From Chromatiales bacterium (GTDB taxonomy: Bacteria > Pseudomonadota > Gammaproteobacteria > UBA6429 > Thiohalophilaceae): a DNA stretch of 64,000 nucleotides. The stretch covers positions 248,001 to 312,000 of the forward strand of contig JALTJZ010000070.1 in assembly GCA_027076325.1 (NCBI GenBank), written 5' to 3'. Both the position numbers and the translations under genes were made by a program. How positions within the stretch are numbered: the first letter of the stretch is position 1; each line of letters opens with the position of its first letter. The notes beneath the pieces were generated by a model. The model did not search any database, was not told where the DNA came from, and was given only the letters and a program-made list of their open reading frames with translations. Positions 17,767 through 26,833 of the stretch are shown here, piece after piece.

Positions 17767-18678
17767 TCATTTTTTAGCCACTTCAAGGTGCGCACACACC
17801 TCATTTCCGCAGTCATTAAATTCAAGGTGATCAAAACTGATATTGTTGGCAATCGCAATGCCTCGCCCATGAGAATCGAGTAAGCGCTGCACATCAAATT
17901 CCAAGTAAGACTGCCAGTCAAAACCTTTGCCATCATCACTGATGGTTATTTCTATATGATCTTTCTTTCGCTTAAAATGTATTTGCGCCAGTTTATTGCG
18001 ATTAGACTCCAGTTGCTGGCGACGTTTAACCTCGTCTGCCCAAACGCCCTTTTGATTCAGCTCAGATTTAACATCGTAACCAATCCCTAAATTGCCATGT
18101 TCAACCGCATTGAGCATAAGCTCGAACAAGCCGGTCAGTGAACGTTCCGACGATGGACAGGCACTGGCAACCAGAGTTGCAATTGAATGCACGTCATCGA
18201 TGGTTTTAAAGTTAAACGTGGCTTCTTCCAGTAAATGCATTGAGGAGGCATTGCCCTGTAGTACTTTTTGTAAGTCCTTGTATATATGCAGGTTTCGATA
18301 GCAGTTTCTAATCACGTTAGAGAATTGCTCTTCGTTAAAAGGCTTGGTTAAATAATAAAAGGCACCTGCTTCAATCCCTTCGACCACGTCTTCTTTTCTT
18401 GCGCGCGCAGACTGAAGCACAACCGGAATGTGCTTTAAGCTGGCCTGTGCCTGCATGTTTCTCAATACTTCGATACCGCTTAGATGCGGCATCATATTAT
18501 CCAGAATGACAATATCATAATAATTTGTGGGATTGTCGCTGATCATTTGCCATGCGGTTTTTCCATCTTTAGCCGTTTCTACCTTATTATTGCCTGATAT
18601 AGAGTTTAGATATTCAGAAATAATATCCAGATTAAGTTCTTCGTCATCAGCCACTAAAAAACGTGTATTTTCATTCAT
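17767..18678 (-). CDS. Response regulator with C-terminal anti-sigma-type ATPase domain
   Basis: Of 303 residues, the first 125 form a receiver domain (FLVADDEELNLDI, phosphoacceptor in IVILDNMMPHLSG, Lys in YYLTKPFNEEQF). After a linker comes a HATPase_c-type domain with an N-box (LFELMLNAVEHGNLG), a G1 box (ISDDGKGFDW) and a G2 box (SHGRGIAIANN). No HisKA or DHp dimerisation motif is seen, so it resembles RsbW/SpoIIAB-like serine kinases or anti-sigma factors controlled by a receiver. No anti-anti-sigma partner is visible nearby. It is transcribed away from the DsrC-like gene. Confidence 0.85.
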   Translation of the reverse strand: MNENTRFLVADDEELNLDIISEYLNSISGNNKVETAKDGKTAWQMISDNPTNYYDIVILDNMMPHLSGIEVLRNMQAQASLKHIPVVLQSARARKEDVVEGIEAGAFYYLTKPFNEEQFSNVIRNCYRNLHIYKDLQKVLQGNASSMHLLEEATFNFKTIDDVHSIATLVASACPSSERSLTGLFELMLNAVEHGNLGIGYDVKSELNQKGVWADEVKRRQQLESNRNKLAQIHFKRKKDHIEITISDDGKGFDWQSYLEFDVQRLLDSHGRGIAIANNISFDHLEFNDCGNEVCAHLEVAKK

Positions 18679-18866
18679 ATTCCAGACCTGTTCGTATAAA
18701 CTGCGACTCCGTCACAGCTGCACTCCATATCGGCCGCAAATTCATTGGGATTTAAAAAGATGCGCCTAATGGACAGTTTAGTTGACTTAGATCAGTATAT
18801 TCTGTGAAATATTACCACTTCGTAACAATGTACCAGTATTTCATTATATTACCCTTCACTAATGTA

Positions 18867-18895
18867 TTGATAAAAAGAAAAATACTTGATATAAT
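18867..18895 (+). promoter_or_regulatory. Predicted sigma-70 promoter of DsrC/TusE-family gene
   Basis: TTGATA at 18867-18872 and a perfect TATAAT at 18890-18895 are separated by 17 bases, an excellent sigma-70 match. Transcription would begin a few bases later, leaving a leader of about 30 bases before the ATG at 18933, which is preceded by TAGGAG. Confidence 0.75.
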
Positions 18896-18932
18896 TACTC
18901 AGGTATTATAAACAATTTAGGAGCTCAAACAA

Positions 18933-19268
18933 ATGCAAGCAGAAGTAAATGGCAAAACTATCCAGTTAAGCGAAGCGGGTTGGTTAGAAAACCTGGATGA
19001 ATGGAGTGAGGATCTTGCCGCACAAATCGCTATTAATGAAAAAATTGGTGAATTAACGGAAGAACACTGGAATATTATTAATTTAGCGCGTGAATATTTT
19101 GCCGACAACGGCGCTGTATGCGAGCCTCGTAATTTTTCTAAACTAATGAAGAAAAAATACGGAAAAGATAAAAGTAGTCAGAAATATATTTACTCATTAT
19201 TCCCAACCGGATTAATTAAATGTGCAAATAAAATTGCAGGCCTGCCCCGCCCTAAAGGCTGCAGCTAA
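18933..19268 (+). CDS. DsrC/TusE family sulfur-relay protein, two-cysteine form
   Basis: The 111-residue protein has the DsrC/TusE fold signature (LSEAGWLENLDEWSEDLA, then LTEEHWNIINLAREYF) and ends IKCANKIAGLPRPKGCS. Both conserved cysteines of true DsrC proteins are present, one penultimate and one ten residues before. In TusE only the penultimate Cys is needed for tRNA 2-thiouridine, while the pair forms the trisulfide in sulfite reduction. No dsrAB genes are in the window, so its pathway is open. A strong promoter and a good ribosome site precede it. A second family member with different cysteines lies at 35614-35976. Confidence 0.9.
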   Translation: MQAEVNGKTIQLSEAGWLENLDEWSEDLAAQIAINEKIGELTEEHWNIINLAREYFADNGAVCEPRNFSKLMKKKYGKDKSSQKYIYSLFPTGLIKCANKIAGLPRPKGCS

Positions 19269-19617
19269 GTATAGTCACTGATGCATCCCCGCGAAATTAA
19301 GCGTTGCCTTTCATTACGAGCAAACACTGAAAAACCCTGTTTTTCAGTGTTGACCCGGCAACCTTCTAATTAAAAGTTACCAACTTAAGATTGCTGCAGT
19401 CACTTTGTGACTTCGCAATGATGGCATTTTATTTCCGTATTGATACCTGTATTTTTAAGTTATTATTGTTGACTCGTTTTTCCTGGCAGTTCGTGGGGAA
19501 TAAACAACACGACCAACTCTGCTCAAGCTGATATTTATAGTTAAAGCATGCAGGTTGCTGTGATAACCCGCCATATTTTGAATCAGGCTATTGAGTTTAT
19601 TATTTTTAAAATTAAAG
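19269..19617. other. 349-base gap with hairpin and repeat-element remnant
   Basis: No gene is seen. A 12-bp perfect hairpin (arms 19323-19334 and 19340-19351) lies about 55 bases after the DsrC-like stop. Around 19390-19425 there is a stretch (GATTGCTGCAGTCAC, then TTCGCAATGA) that looks like a worn copy of the dispersed repeat at 50677-50780. Confidence 0.5.
19323..19351 (+). terminator. Hairpin downstream of DsrC/TusE-family gene
   Basis: AACACTGAAAAA pairs perfectly with TTTTTCAGTGTT around a five-base loop. The T run is inside the stem rather than after it, so it is a plausible bidirectional terminator rather than a textbook one. Confidence 0.55.
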
Positions 19618-21744
19618 TTAGTTAACCTCGAGCGATGCCTGAACGCAGCGCAGTAAATGATAATCAAACGTACCATCAAGTGCATCATACACCGGCTTAA
19701 GTTTTCGGCTCCCATCACTAAAAGCCGACAATGCATTTTGTATTGTCTTAATGTCTGCTTCGCTTAATTCAACAACCTGTTGCAATCCAACATGCCCTGA
19801 CTCAATCGCCTGGGCTAAATGGTTATAGATAGTGGTGGTTTTTAAATTTCGTTGCTGTGCTATCGCTTCGACTTGAAGACCACTACGTAATAACTGTAAA
19901 GTTTCATCAACCGTATCTGTTGGTGTGGAAGCCGTGCTCAAGCTGTATTGCTGGATTATTTTTAAAAAGTCATCTGCATAGGCTTTCAGTTTTTTTTCAC
20001 CCACACCCGTAATTTTAGAAAACTGTTGTTGTGTTTGAGGTTGCCGCTCAACCATTTCCATTAATGCTGCATCGTGGAAAATAACATAGGGGGGCACCCC
20101 TTTTTCATCTGCCAGTGTTTTACGACAGGCACGTAATGCTTCCCATAATGTTTTATCGGATTCTTTTATATTGGTATTGTGTTTACGACCACGTTGTCGT
20201 GCTTTTTCCTGTTTACTTTCCTTGCGCAACATTAATGTTTGCTCACCGCGCAAAACGGGACGGCACTGCTCGGTTAAAAGCAGGTTACCAAAGCCTTCCA
20301 TATCCACTGCAAGCAAATTTCTCGCAATCAGTTGCCGAAAAATACTACGCCATTGTTTTGCATCGGTTTGTTTACCAATCCCATAAACGCTGAGTTTGTC
20401 ATGGCCAAACTGTTTAATACGTGCATGTTCTTTACCCATTAAAACATCAATCAAATAATTAACCCCAAAACGTTGGTTGGTTTTATAAACACAAGACAAA
20501 GCTTTTTGCGCCACCTCGGTTGCATCCCATGTTTCAACCGGTGTAATACAGGTATCACAATTGCCACAGGGTTTGTCCAGGTTGTCGGAAAAATATTTTA
20601 ACAATGCCTGTCTTCGGCAAGTAGTCAATTCACTAAAACCTAACATGGACTGTAATTTGTGGTGTTCGATACGCTTATGTGCTTCATCGGCATCGGATGA
20701 TTCCATCATTTTTTTTAGCGTAATAACATCCTGCAACCCGTACATCATCCATGCGTTTGCAGGTTGGCCGTCACGCCCTGCCCGTCCCGTTTCCTGATAA
20801 TAAGCTTCAATACTTTTTGGTAAATTCAGGTGTGCCACAAAACGTACATCGGGTTTATCAATACCCATTCCAAACGCAATGGTTGCGACAATAATGACCT
20901 GTTCTTCTGTTAAAAACCGCTGCTGGTTGGCTTGCCGCACATCAACTGGCAAGCCCGCATGATACGGTAATGCGGTGAGTCCTTTTGCGCTTAACCACTG
21001 TGCGGTTTGTTCTACCTTTTTTCGTGACAGGCAATAAACAATACCAGCATCATTTTCATGTTCATTTAAAATAAAACGATATAATTGATCACGCGCATTA
21101 CTACTGTGCGTCTGTGAAATACGATAGCAAATATTGGGCCGATCAAAACTGGAAACAAACAAGTGGGCTTTTTCTAAACTTAAGCGCTGAATAATTTCGC
21201 GCCGTGTGGGTTCATCCGCAGTTGCTGTTAATGCAATACGGGGAATATTTGGGAAGCGTTGGTGTAATACCGAGAGTTGAATGTATTCCGGGCGAAAGTC
21301 ATGCCCCCACTGTGATACACAATGGGCTTCATCAATGGCAAACAGAGCTAATGATGCACGTGCAAGTAAACTTAAAAATCGTTCAGTCATTAAGCGCTCG
21401 GGGGCAACATAGAGTAAATCCAGTTCGCCTCGAAGCAGTTGCTGTTCAATATCATTCGCGGTGCTGGCACTGAGAGTTGAATTTAAGAATGCAGCCTGTA
21501 CACCCAGCTGTTGCAAGGCCACAACCTGATCCTGCATCAACGCAATTAAAGGTGAAACAACAATACCTGTACCACCACGTACCATTGCCGGTATTTGATA
21601 GCACAACGATTTGCCACCTCCGGTGGGCATTAAAACAACTGCATCGTTGCCATTAATAACTTGCTTAATAATTTCTTTCTGGTGATGGCGAAATTCAGAA
21701 TAGCCAAAAACGCTATTTAAAATAGTAAGAGCTTTATCTTCCAT
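19618..21744 (-). CDS. recQ: ATP-dependent DNA helicase RecQ
   Basis: The 708-residue protein is about 100 residues longer than E. coli RecQ. It has Walker A ([11 protein letters not shown], near residue 40), the DEAH box with the aromatic loop ([17 protein letters not shown]), motif VI ([11 protein letters not shown]) and a zinc module ([10 protein letters not shown], then PCGNCDTC). An RQC winged helix follows, then an HRDC domain ([13 protein letters not shown], then ITGVGEKKL). The extra C-terminus (about 605-708) contains a helix-turn-helix repeat ([19 protein letters not shown]) known from the longer RecQ type. It unwinds DNA in recombination repair. It stands next to a rhodanese on the same strand. 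Confidence 0.96.
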   Translation of the reverse strand: MEDKALTILNSVFGYSEFRHHQKEIIKQVINGNDAVVLMPTGGGKSLCYQIPAMVRGGTGIVVSPLIALMQDQVVALQQLGVQAAFLNSTLSASTANDIEQQLLRGELDLLYVAPERLMTERFLSLLARASLALFAIDEAHCVSQWGHDFRPEYIQLSVLHQRFPNIPRIALTATADEPTRREIIQRLSLEKAHLFVSSFDRPNICYRISQTHSSNARDQLYRFILNEHENDAGIVYCLSRKKVEQTAQWLSAKGLTALPYHAGLPVDVRQANQQRFLTEEQVIIVATIAFGMGIDKPDVRFVAHLNLPKSIEAYYQETGRAGRDGQPANAWMMYGLQDVITLKKMMESSDADEAHKRIEHHKLQSMLGFSELTTCRRQALLKYFSDNLDKPCGNCDTCITPVETWDATEVAQKALSCVYKTNQRFGVNYLIDVLMGKEHARIKQFGHDKLSVYGIGKQTDAKQWRSIFRQLIARNLLAVDMEGFGNLLLTEQCRPVLRGEQTLMLRKESKQEKARQRGRKHNTNIKESDKTLWEALRACRKTLADEKGVPPYVIFHDAALMEMVERQPQTQQQFSKITGVGEKKLKAYADDFLKIIQQYSLSTASTPTDTVDETLQLLRSGLQVEAIAQQRNLKTTTIYNHLAQAIESGHVGLQQVVELSEADIKTIQNALSAFSDGSRKLKPVYDALDGTFDYHLLRCVQASLEVN

Positions 21745-21755
21745 GTTTTAATATT

Positions 21756-22175
21756 TTAACATTGTTCCCAGGGTAAGCCTGCAAATCGCCAGCCAGAGTT
21801 GGTGCTGCGATGATGCTGTTCATCCAGTTCACCTTCAAAACCACCTTCAACATTATAAACCTGCTTTAAACCTTCTTTAATCAACAGTGTTCCTGCTTCA
21901 TGTGAACGTTTACCGCTTCGACAAATCAGGATTAGGGGCACATCGTTATTATCTTCAATCGTTGAAACACCGCCTAAAATCAGTTGCCGAATGTCACGAA
22001 CAAAATGCGGGTTAATGTCCCAGTCGGGCTCGTCTATCCAGGGAATATGCACCGCACCCACCGGGTGGCCGATAAATAAAAATTCCATATGTGAGCGCAC
22101 ATCAATTAACAACGAACCAGGCGACTGGTGCAGTTCATACGCTTGTTGCGGAGTCATTGTGATAACAGCGGCCAT
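21756..22175 (-). CDS. Rhodanese-like sulfurtransferase, single domain
   Basis: The start is set at the ATG at 22175, preceded by AGGAAAAG, giving 139 residues. The upstream extension has no rhodanese features. The fold begins TPQQAYELHQSPGSLLIDVRSHMEF, and the active-site loop CRSGKRS (near residue 85) holds the nucleophilic Cys. No signal peptide is present, so it is cytoplasmic. It would accept or pass on sulfane sulfur, possibly for a relay with the DsrC/TusE-like proteins of this window (inference). It lies 11 bases upstream of recQ on the same strand. Confidence 0.88.
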   Translation of the reverse strand: MAAVITMTPQQAYELHQSPGSLLIDVRSHMEFLFIGHPVGAVHIPWIDEPDWDINPHFVRDIRQLILGGVSTIEDNNDVPLILICRSGKRSHEAGTLLIKEGLKQVYNVEGGFEGELDEQHHRSTNSGWRFAGLPWEQC

Positions 22176-22424
22176 TATGCTTTTCCTTTTATTCAGGCCT
22201 AGCTTAATCCTTTTGTCACCGTATTTCGAGTACCCGAGAAATTTAATTCCCATATACTGGGCTGTATTGTGTTATACTTAGTATTCAAATATCAGGTGCA
22301 CTTCGGTCTGCACCCCGTTATCGCGGTAAATTACCCCGAAATACATACTCTGTTTCCGCCTGGACCGTTCCAAGCCATTGCTTTGGACAGGCTGATACCA
22401 ATATTGTTCTGGAGAACATCTTAC

Positions 22425-23816
22425 ATGTCATTTGAATCCCTCGGCTTAAGAGCCGAATTACTCCGTGCTGTTTCCGAAAAAGGTTATAGCGAACCCACCC
22501 CTATCCAAAAACAAGCCATTCCAGTTATTATGAAAGGCCAGGATTTGATGGGTGGCGCACAAACTGGCACAGGTAAAACCGCTGGTTTTACATTGCCGTT
22601 ACTCGAACGCTTAATGGCAAGCAATAAACCCGGCAAAGGCCGTCGCCCTATTCGAGCACTGGTACTGACCCCAACCCGTGAACTGGCTGCACAGGTGCAT
22701 GACAGTGTACAAACCTATGGCCGCCATCTGCCTTTAAAATCGACCGTGGTGTTTGGTGGTGTAAGTATTAACCCGCAAAAAATGAAACTGATTAAAGGCG
22801 TGGATATTCTGGTAGCTACACCGGGAAGGCTGCTTGATCACATTAGTCAAAATTCTGTGAACCTGTCAAAAATAGATATCCTGGTACTGGATGAAGCGGA
22901 TCGTATGCTCGACATGGGTTTCATTCATGATATCCGTAAAGTTTTAGCCTTACTTCCAAAAGAAAAACAAACTTTATTATTCTCGGCGACTTTTTCAAGT
23001 GATATAAAAAAACTCGCCAATACCTTACTCAAAAAACCAGCACTCATCGAAGTTGCACAGCAAAATACAACTGCCGAACGTGTAACACAAGTTGTCCACC
23101 ATGTTGACAAAAAACGTAAACGTGAGTTACTTTCATTTTTAATCGGTTCAAACAACTGGGAACAGGTGCTGGTCTTTAACCGCACCAAGCACGGTGCTAA
23201 TCGACTTGCGGAGCAGTTAACCAATGACGGCATTGCCTCTGCAGCTATCCACGGCAATAAAAGCCAGGGGGCACGCACAAGAGCACTAGCTGATTTTAAG
23301 TCTGGCAAGATCCGTGTGCTGGTCGCAACCGACATTGCCGCAAGAGGTCTGGATATCAACCAGCTTCCACATGTTGTAAACTTCGAACTGCCAAATGTGG
23401 CCGAAGACTATGTACACCGTATTGGTCGTACCGGACGTGCAGGCAATGAAGGCGAAGCTATGTCCCTTGTTTGTGTAGATGAGTTAAAATTGTTAAAAGA
23501 CATTGAACGTTTAATAAAACAGGATATACCAAAAGTTGAAATTGATGGTTACAAACCCGACCCATCCATTAAGGCCGAACCAATTAATAAAGGCCGCGGT
23601 GGCCGCCAGCAACAAAAAAGTGGCGGGCGTTCAGGCAATCGTTCGAATCAGCGCCCTGCAGGTAAAAAACGTGCGGGAACCAAAAGAGCGTCTTTGTCAA
23701 ACTCGCAGTCGGCAAACAACAACCAACGCTCCGGCAACAAGAAGCGGGGGTCAAGTCAATCCACAAACCAGAACAGGAATAAATCAGCTAACCGTGCACA
23801 ACAATATGCACATTAG
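22425..23816 (+). CDS. rhlE: DEAD-box RNA helicase, RhlE-like
   Basis: The ATG at 22425 ([16 protein letters not shown]) matches the family start and follows GGAGA; an upstream in-frame TTG was rejected. The 463 residues show the Q motif ([13 protein letters not shown]), Walker A ([16 protein letters not shown]), DEAD ([13 protein letters not shown]), SAT (LLFSATFS) and motif VI ([10 protein letters not shown]). After residue 380 the protein is a low-complexity tail rich in Arg, Gly, Lys, Ser, Asn and Gln, typical of RhlE proteins and thought to bind RNA. The role is ribosome assembly or RNA turnover. Confidence 0.93.
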   Translation: MSFESLGLRAELLRAVSEKGYSEPTPIQKQAIPVIMKGQDLMGGAQTGTGKTAGFTLPLLERLMASNKPGKGRRPIRALVLTPTRELAAQVHDSVQTYGRHLPLKSTVVFGGVSINPQKMKLIKGVDILVATPGRLLDHISQNSVNLSKIDILVLDEADRMLDMGFIHDIRKVLALLPKEKQTLLFSATFSSDIKKLANTLLKKPALIEVAQQNTTAERVTQVVHHVDKKRKRELLSFLIGSNNWEQVLVFNRTKHGANRLAEQLTNDGIASAAIHGNKSQGARTRALADFKSGKIRVLVATDIAARGLDINQLPHVVNFELPNVAEDYVHRIGRTGRAGNEGEAMSLVCVDELKLLKDIERLIKQDIPKVEIDGYKPDPSIKAEPINKGRGGRQQQKSGGRSGNRSNQRPAGKKRAGTKRASLSNSQSANNNQRSGNKKRGSSQSTNQNRNKSANRAQQYAH

Positions 23817-23852
23817 GCTGTAATAATTTATTTGAAGGGGTAATTAAAAACA

Positions 23853-24851
23853 ATGGACGTTTTATCTCAGGCCGTTTTCGGTAGCAGCCTTGCCCAGTCA
23901 GTTGCGAAAGACAGGTCAAAGCAATTGACTGCTTTGCTTATTGGTGCGCTGGCAGGGATGGCACCGGATCTTGATGTATTGATTCGGTCATCAGATGATC
24001 ATTTATTATTTTTAGAATTTCATCGCCAGTTTACCCATTCATTATTTTTTATACCTATTGGCGCATTACTCTGTGCGTTTATTTTTTACCCGTTTGCAAA
24101 AAAGAAACTTTCTTTTATGCAGATTTATTTATTCTCGTTTGCAGGTTTTGCGACACATGGATTACTTGATGCCTGTACCTCGTATGGCACACAACTATTC
24201 TGGCCTTTTTCAAATGAGCGCGTTGCGTGGAGCATTGTTTCTATTGTTGACCCCTTTTTTACTTTGCCTGTTCTTGTGCTTATTGTACTTGCCGTTTATC
24301 GAAAACAGCGCCTGTTTGCCCAAATTGCATTTGCCTATGCTGTTGTCTTTTTAATTTCGGGTTTTATCCAGAAGCATCGAGCTGAAGATGCACTGTATAG
24401 CCTTGCACAACAACGAGGCCACCAGGTTGAACGCATACGTGTTAAGCCCAGCTTTGCTAACCGGCATGTATGGAAACTTATTTATGAATACAACAATCGT
24501 TATTACGTTGATGCTGTAAAATTACTACGGAACACGGAAATTATTCCTGGGACATCGATACAAAAACTGAACATTAAACGTGATCTTCCGTGGTTAATGC
24601 CAAACAGCCAGCAAGCAAAAGATATTGAGCGCTTTCGCTGGTTCTCCGATGACTTTCTAGCTGTTGACCCACAAAACCCGGATACAGTTATGGATGTGCG
24701 TTATTCTATTTTACCGAACAATGTCAAATTGATGTGGGGAATTAAACTTGACCAACACAAAAACAACACCCCGAACACACACGTTAAGTTTATTGTTAAT
24801 AGAAAACTAAGAGCACAAAGCCGAAAACAATTTATTGATATGTTGTTTTAG
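23853..24851 (+). CDS. YdjM/DUF457-type membrane protein, putative metal-dependent hydrolase
   Basis: The 332-residue protein begins MDVLSQAVFGSSLAQSVAK and has APDLDVLIR and HRQFTHSLFF, the His/Asp pattern of the DUF457 (YdjM) family of putative metal-dependent inner-membrane hydrolases. Hydrophobic helices lie at about 55-80, 88-108, 125-145 and 155-172. The C-terminal half is soluble with no motif I recognise. In E. coli ydjM belongs to the LexA regulon; I see no SOS box here. A ribosome site (AAGGGG) precedes the ATG. It converges on the diguanylate cyclase gene. Confidence 0.8.
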   Translation: MDVLSQAVFGSSLAQSVAKDRSKQLTALLIGALAGMAPDLDVLIRSSDDHLLFLEFHRQFTHSLFFIPIGALLCAFIFYPFAKKKLSFMQIYLFSFAGFATHGLLDACTSYGTQLFWPFSNERVAWSIVSIVDPFFTLPVLVLIVLAVYRKQRLFAQIAFAYAVVFLISGFIQKHRAEDALYSLAQQRGHQVERIRVKPSFANRHVWKLIYEYNNRYYVDAVKLLRNTEIIPGTSIQKLNIKRDLPWLMPNSQQAKDIERFRWFSDDFLAVDPQNPDTVMDVRYSILPNNVKLMWGIKLDQHKNNTPNTHVKFIVNRKLRAQSRKQFIDMLF

Positions 24852-24876
24852 TTTGAAAGGTAAAACGCTGTAGTGA

Positions 24877-26172
24877 TTACTGCATTGACCTGTCATAATA
24901 TTTAAAGCAGTTTTTACCTTCTTTTTTAGCATTATACATTGCAATGTCGGCATGATTCACCAGCGTATTCATATCTTCACTGTTATCCGGAAACAAGCTA
25001 ATACCCAGACTGGCGGATACATTAAACTCCAGATCATGTAAAGAGTAGTCCTCCTGTATAACCGCCAGGATTTTTATTGCAATAGCATCAATCGACTCGA
25101 CTCTATCAACATCATTAATAATAATAGTGAACTCATCACCTCCAATACGTGCCAGGGTATCAGACTCTCGCAATACGGCTGTTACTCGCTTACTAACCTG
25201 CTGCAATAATTCATCACCCACACCATGGCCATATTCATCATTTACCTGTTTAAAACCATCCAGATCCATAAACATCACTGCAATTTTTTGCTCATTACGT
25301 TTAGCCCGTGATACAGACTGACGTAAGCGATCGTAGAAAAGCATGCGGTTAGGTAGATCACACAGGCTGTCATAATGTGCCAGGTGATATAAACGCTCAT
25401 CACCTTCATTTTTTACAGATACATCTGAAAAAATGCCAATGTAGTGACTGGTATCTCCATTATTATTAAGCACAGCCGTAATCGACAACCATGCAGGATA
25501 GACTTCTCTGTTCTTACGCTTGTTCCAGACTTCACCCTGCCAGCGTTTTTCTCGCAGCAACACATCCCACATACGTTCATAAAAGCCTTTGTCGTGGGTA
25601 CCAGAATGTAAAATACTCGGCTTTTTACCCAGTACATCTTCTTTGGTATATTGCGTAACATTTGTAAAGGCCTGATTAACATTTAGAATATAACTATCGG
25701 CATTAGTAATCATTACACCTTCTTCGGCATTTTCAAAAACCTTGCCCATAAGTTTTGCAACCAGTTGAAGGTTTTCCTTGATTCTATTTTTTAGCTCGGT
25801 AATCTGGGCGCGCAACTCATGTGTTAATAATATAAAGCGGTCATACTCATCCACACATATATCTTCTTCTCGACTCGCATGTGCTAGCAAGCTGCTCGCC
25901 AATTTTAACATTTCCCCATGAATATCACCTAGCAGTTTAAATGCAGGCATTTCAATTAATTCTTTATCTTGAACGCCGTGATACCAGCGATTAAAATACT
26001 CATCCGTTATTAATATATTTTTAATTTGTTGTCGCTCAGAAACAGTATGACAAATAATTGCGCGATTTAATTCAGATAACCAGTTAATGTGAAATTCAAC
26101 AACCAGATCAATTTCATTAATACAATTATCAAGCTCACTTTCGGTGAGCTTTTGAAACAGAGATAACCCCAT
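24877..26172 (-). CDS. Diguanylate cyclase with CZB-like, PAS and GGDEF domains
   Basis: The 431-residue protein (ATG at 26172) has three parts. The first about 125 residues look like the helical CZB zinc-sensing domain (EFHINWLSELNRAI, then RWYHGV and LLGDIHGEMLKLA), but a Tyr sits where the ligand Cys is expected. A PAS domain follows (about 150-265, NAEEGVMITNADSYILNVNQ), then GGDEF (about 270-431) with an intact RIGGDEF active site and an RESD inhibitory site five residues before it. It should make c-di-GMP with product feedback. No membrane segment is seen, so sensing is cytoplasmic. Confidence 0.9.
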   Translation of the reverse strand: MGLSLFQKLTESELDNCINEIDLVVEFHINWLSELNRAIICHTVSERQQIKNILITDEYFNRWYHGVQDKELIEMPAFKLLGDIHGEMLKLASSLLAHASREEDICVDEYDRFILLTHELRAQITELKNRIKENLQLVAKLMGKVFENAEEGVMITNADSYILNVNQAFTNVTQYTKEDVLGKKPSILHSGTHDKGFYERMWDVLLREKRWQGEVWNKRKNREVYPAWLSITAVLNNNGDTSHYIGIFSDVSVKNEGDERLYHLAHYDSLCDLPNRMLFYDRLRQSVSRAKRNEQKIAVMFMDLDGFKQVNDEYGHGVGDELLQQVSKRVTAVLRESDTLARIGGDEFTIIINDVDRVESIDAIAIKILAVIQEDYSLHDLEFNVSASLGISLFPDNSEDMNTLVNHADIAMYNAKKEGKNCFKYYDRSMQ

Positions 26173-26350
26173 AAATAACAATCACCCCAAATTGTCAACA
26201 CCTCATACCAGTATGAGTCAAAAACCGGTTATTTCCAGATAGCAAGCCTGTTTATATCCATAAAATAAATTATAATTGATATTAATCAATTTAAAGTTAT
26301 ATTATCTGCTTTTCTGGCAACTATTTATTTCGACAATAAGTGAACCTATT

Positions 26351-26833
26351 TTGAATAAAACAAATAAAATTGCGATTTTCGTCGATGTGCAGAATATCTA
26401 TTACACCACCCGCGACACATATCAACGCCAGTTTAATTACCGAAAATTCTGGCAAAGAATACATGCGCAGGGAAAAATCGTTCAAGCCACCGCTTATGCT
26501 ATTCACCGAGGTAACGATAAACAAATCAAGTTTCAGGACGCACTGAAACATATTGGGTTTGATGTAAAACTAAAACCTTATATACAACGCAGTGATGGTT
26601 CAGCAAAAGGTGACTGGGATGTTGGTATTACAATTGATATGCTCGCTGTAGCAAAAGATGTGGACACCATTATTCTGTTGTCAGGTGATGGTGATTTCGA
26701 TTTACTGCTCGAAAAAATAAAAACGGACTATGCCATTAATACAGAAGTCTATGGTGTACCCGCGCTCACAGCCAATTCACTTATTGCAGCAAGTCATGTT
26801 TACCATCAAATTGAAGACGACTTATTGCTATAA
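26351..26833 (+). CDS. NYN domain (LabA/DUF88-like) putative nuclease
   Basis: The start is uncertain: no ATG is available. The TTG at 26351 places IAIFVDVQNIYY at the N-terminus as in the family; a TTG at 26276 would add a hydrophobic stretch. About 160 residues carry the acidic residues of the NYN/PIN-like fold (FVDVQN, KGDWDVGITIDML, LLSGDGDFDLLLE). Relatives cleave RNA in some systems and act in clock output as LabA in cyanobacteria; the job here is unknown. Its 3' end overlaps by six bases the end of the convergent APH-kinase gene. Confidence 0.82.
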   Translation: MNKTNKIAIFVDVQNIYYTTRDTYQRQFNYRKFWQRIHAQGKIVQATAYAIHRGNDKQIKFQDALKHIGFDVKLKPYIQRSDGSAKGDWDVGITIDMLAVAKDVDTIILLSGDGDFDLLLEKIKTDYAINTEVYGVPALTANSLIAASHVYHQIEDDLLL

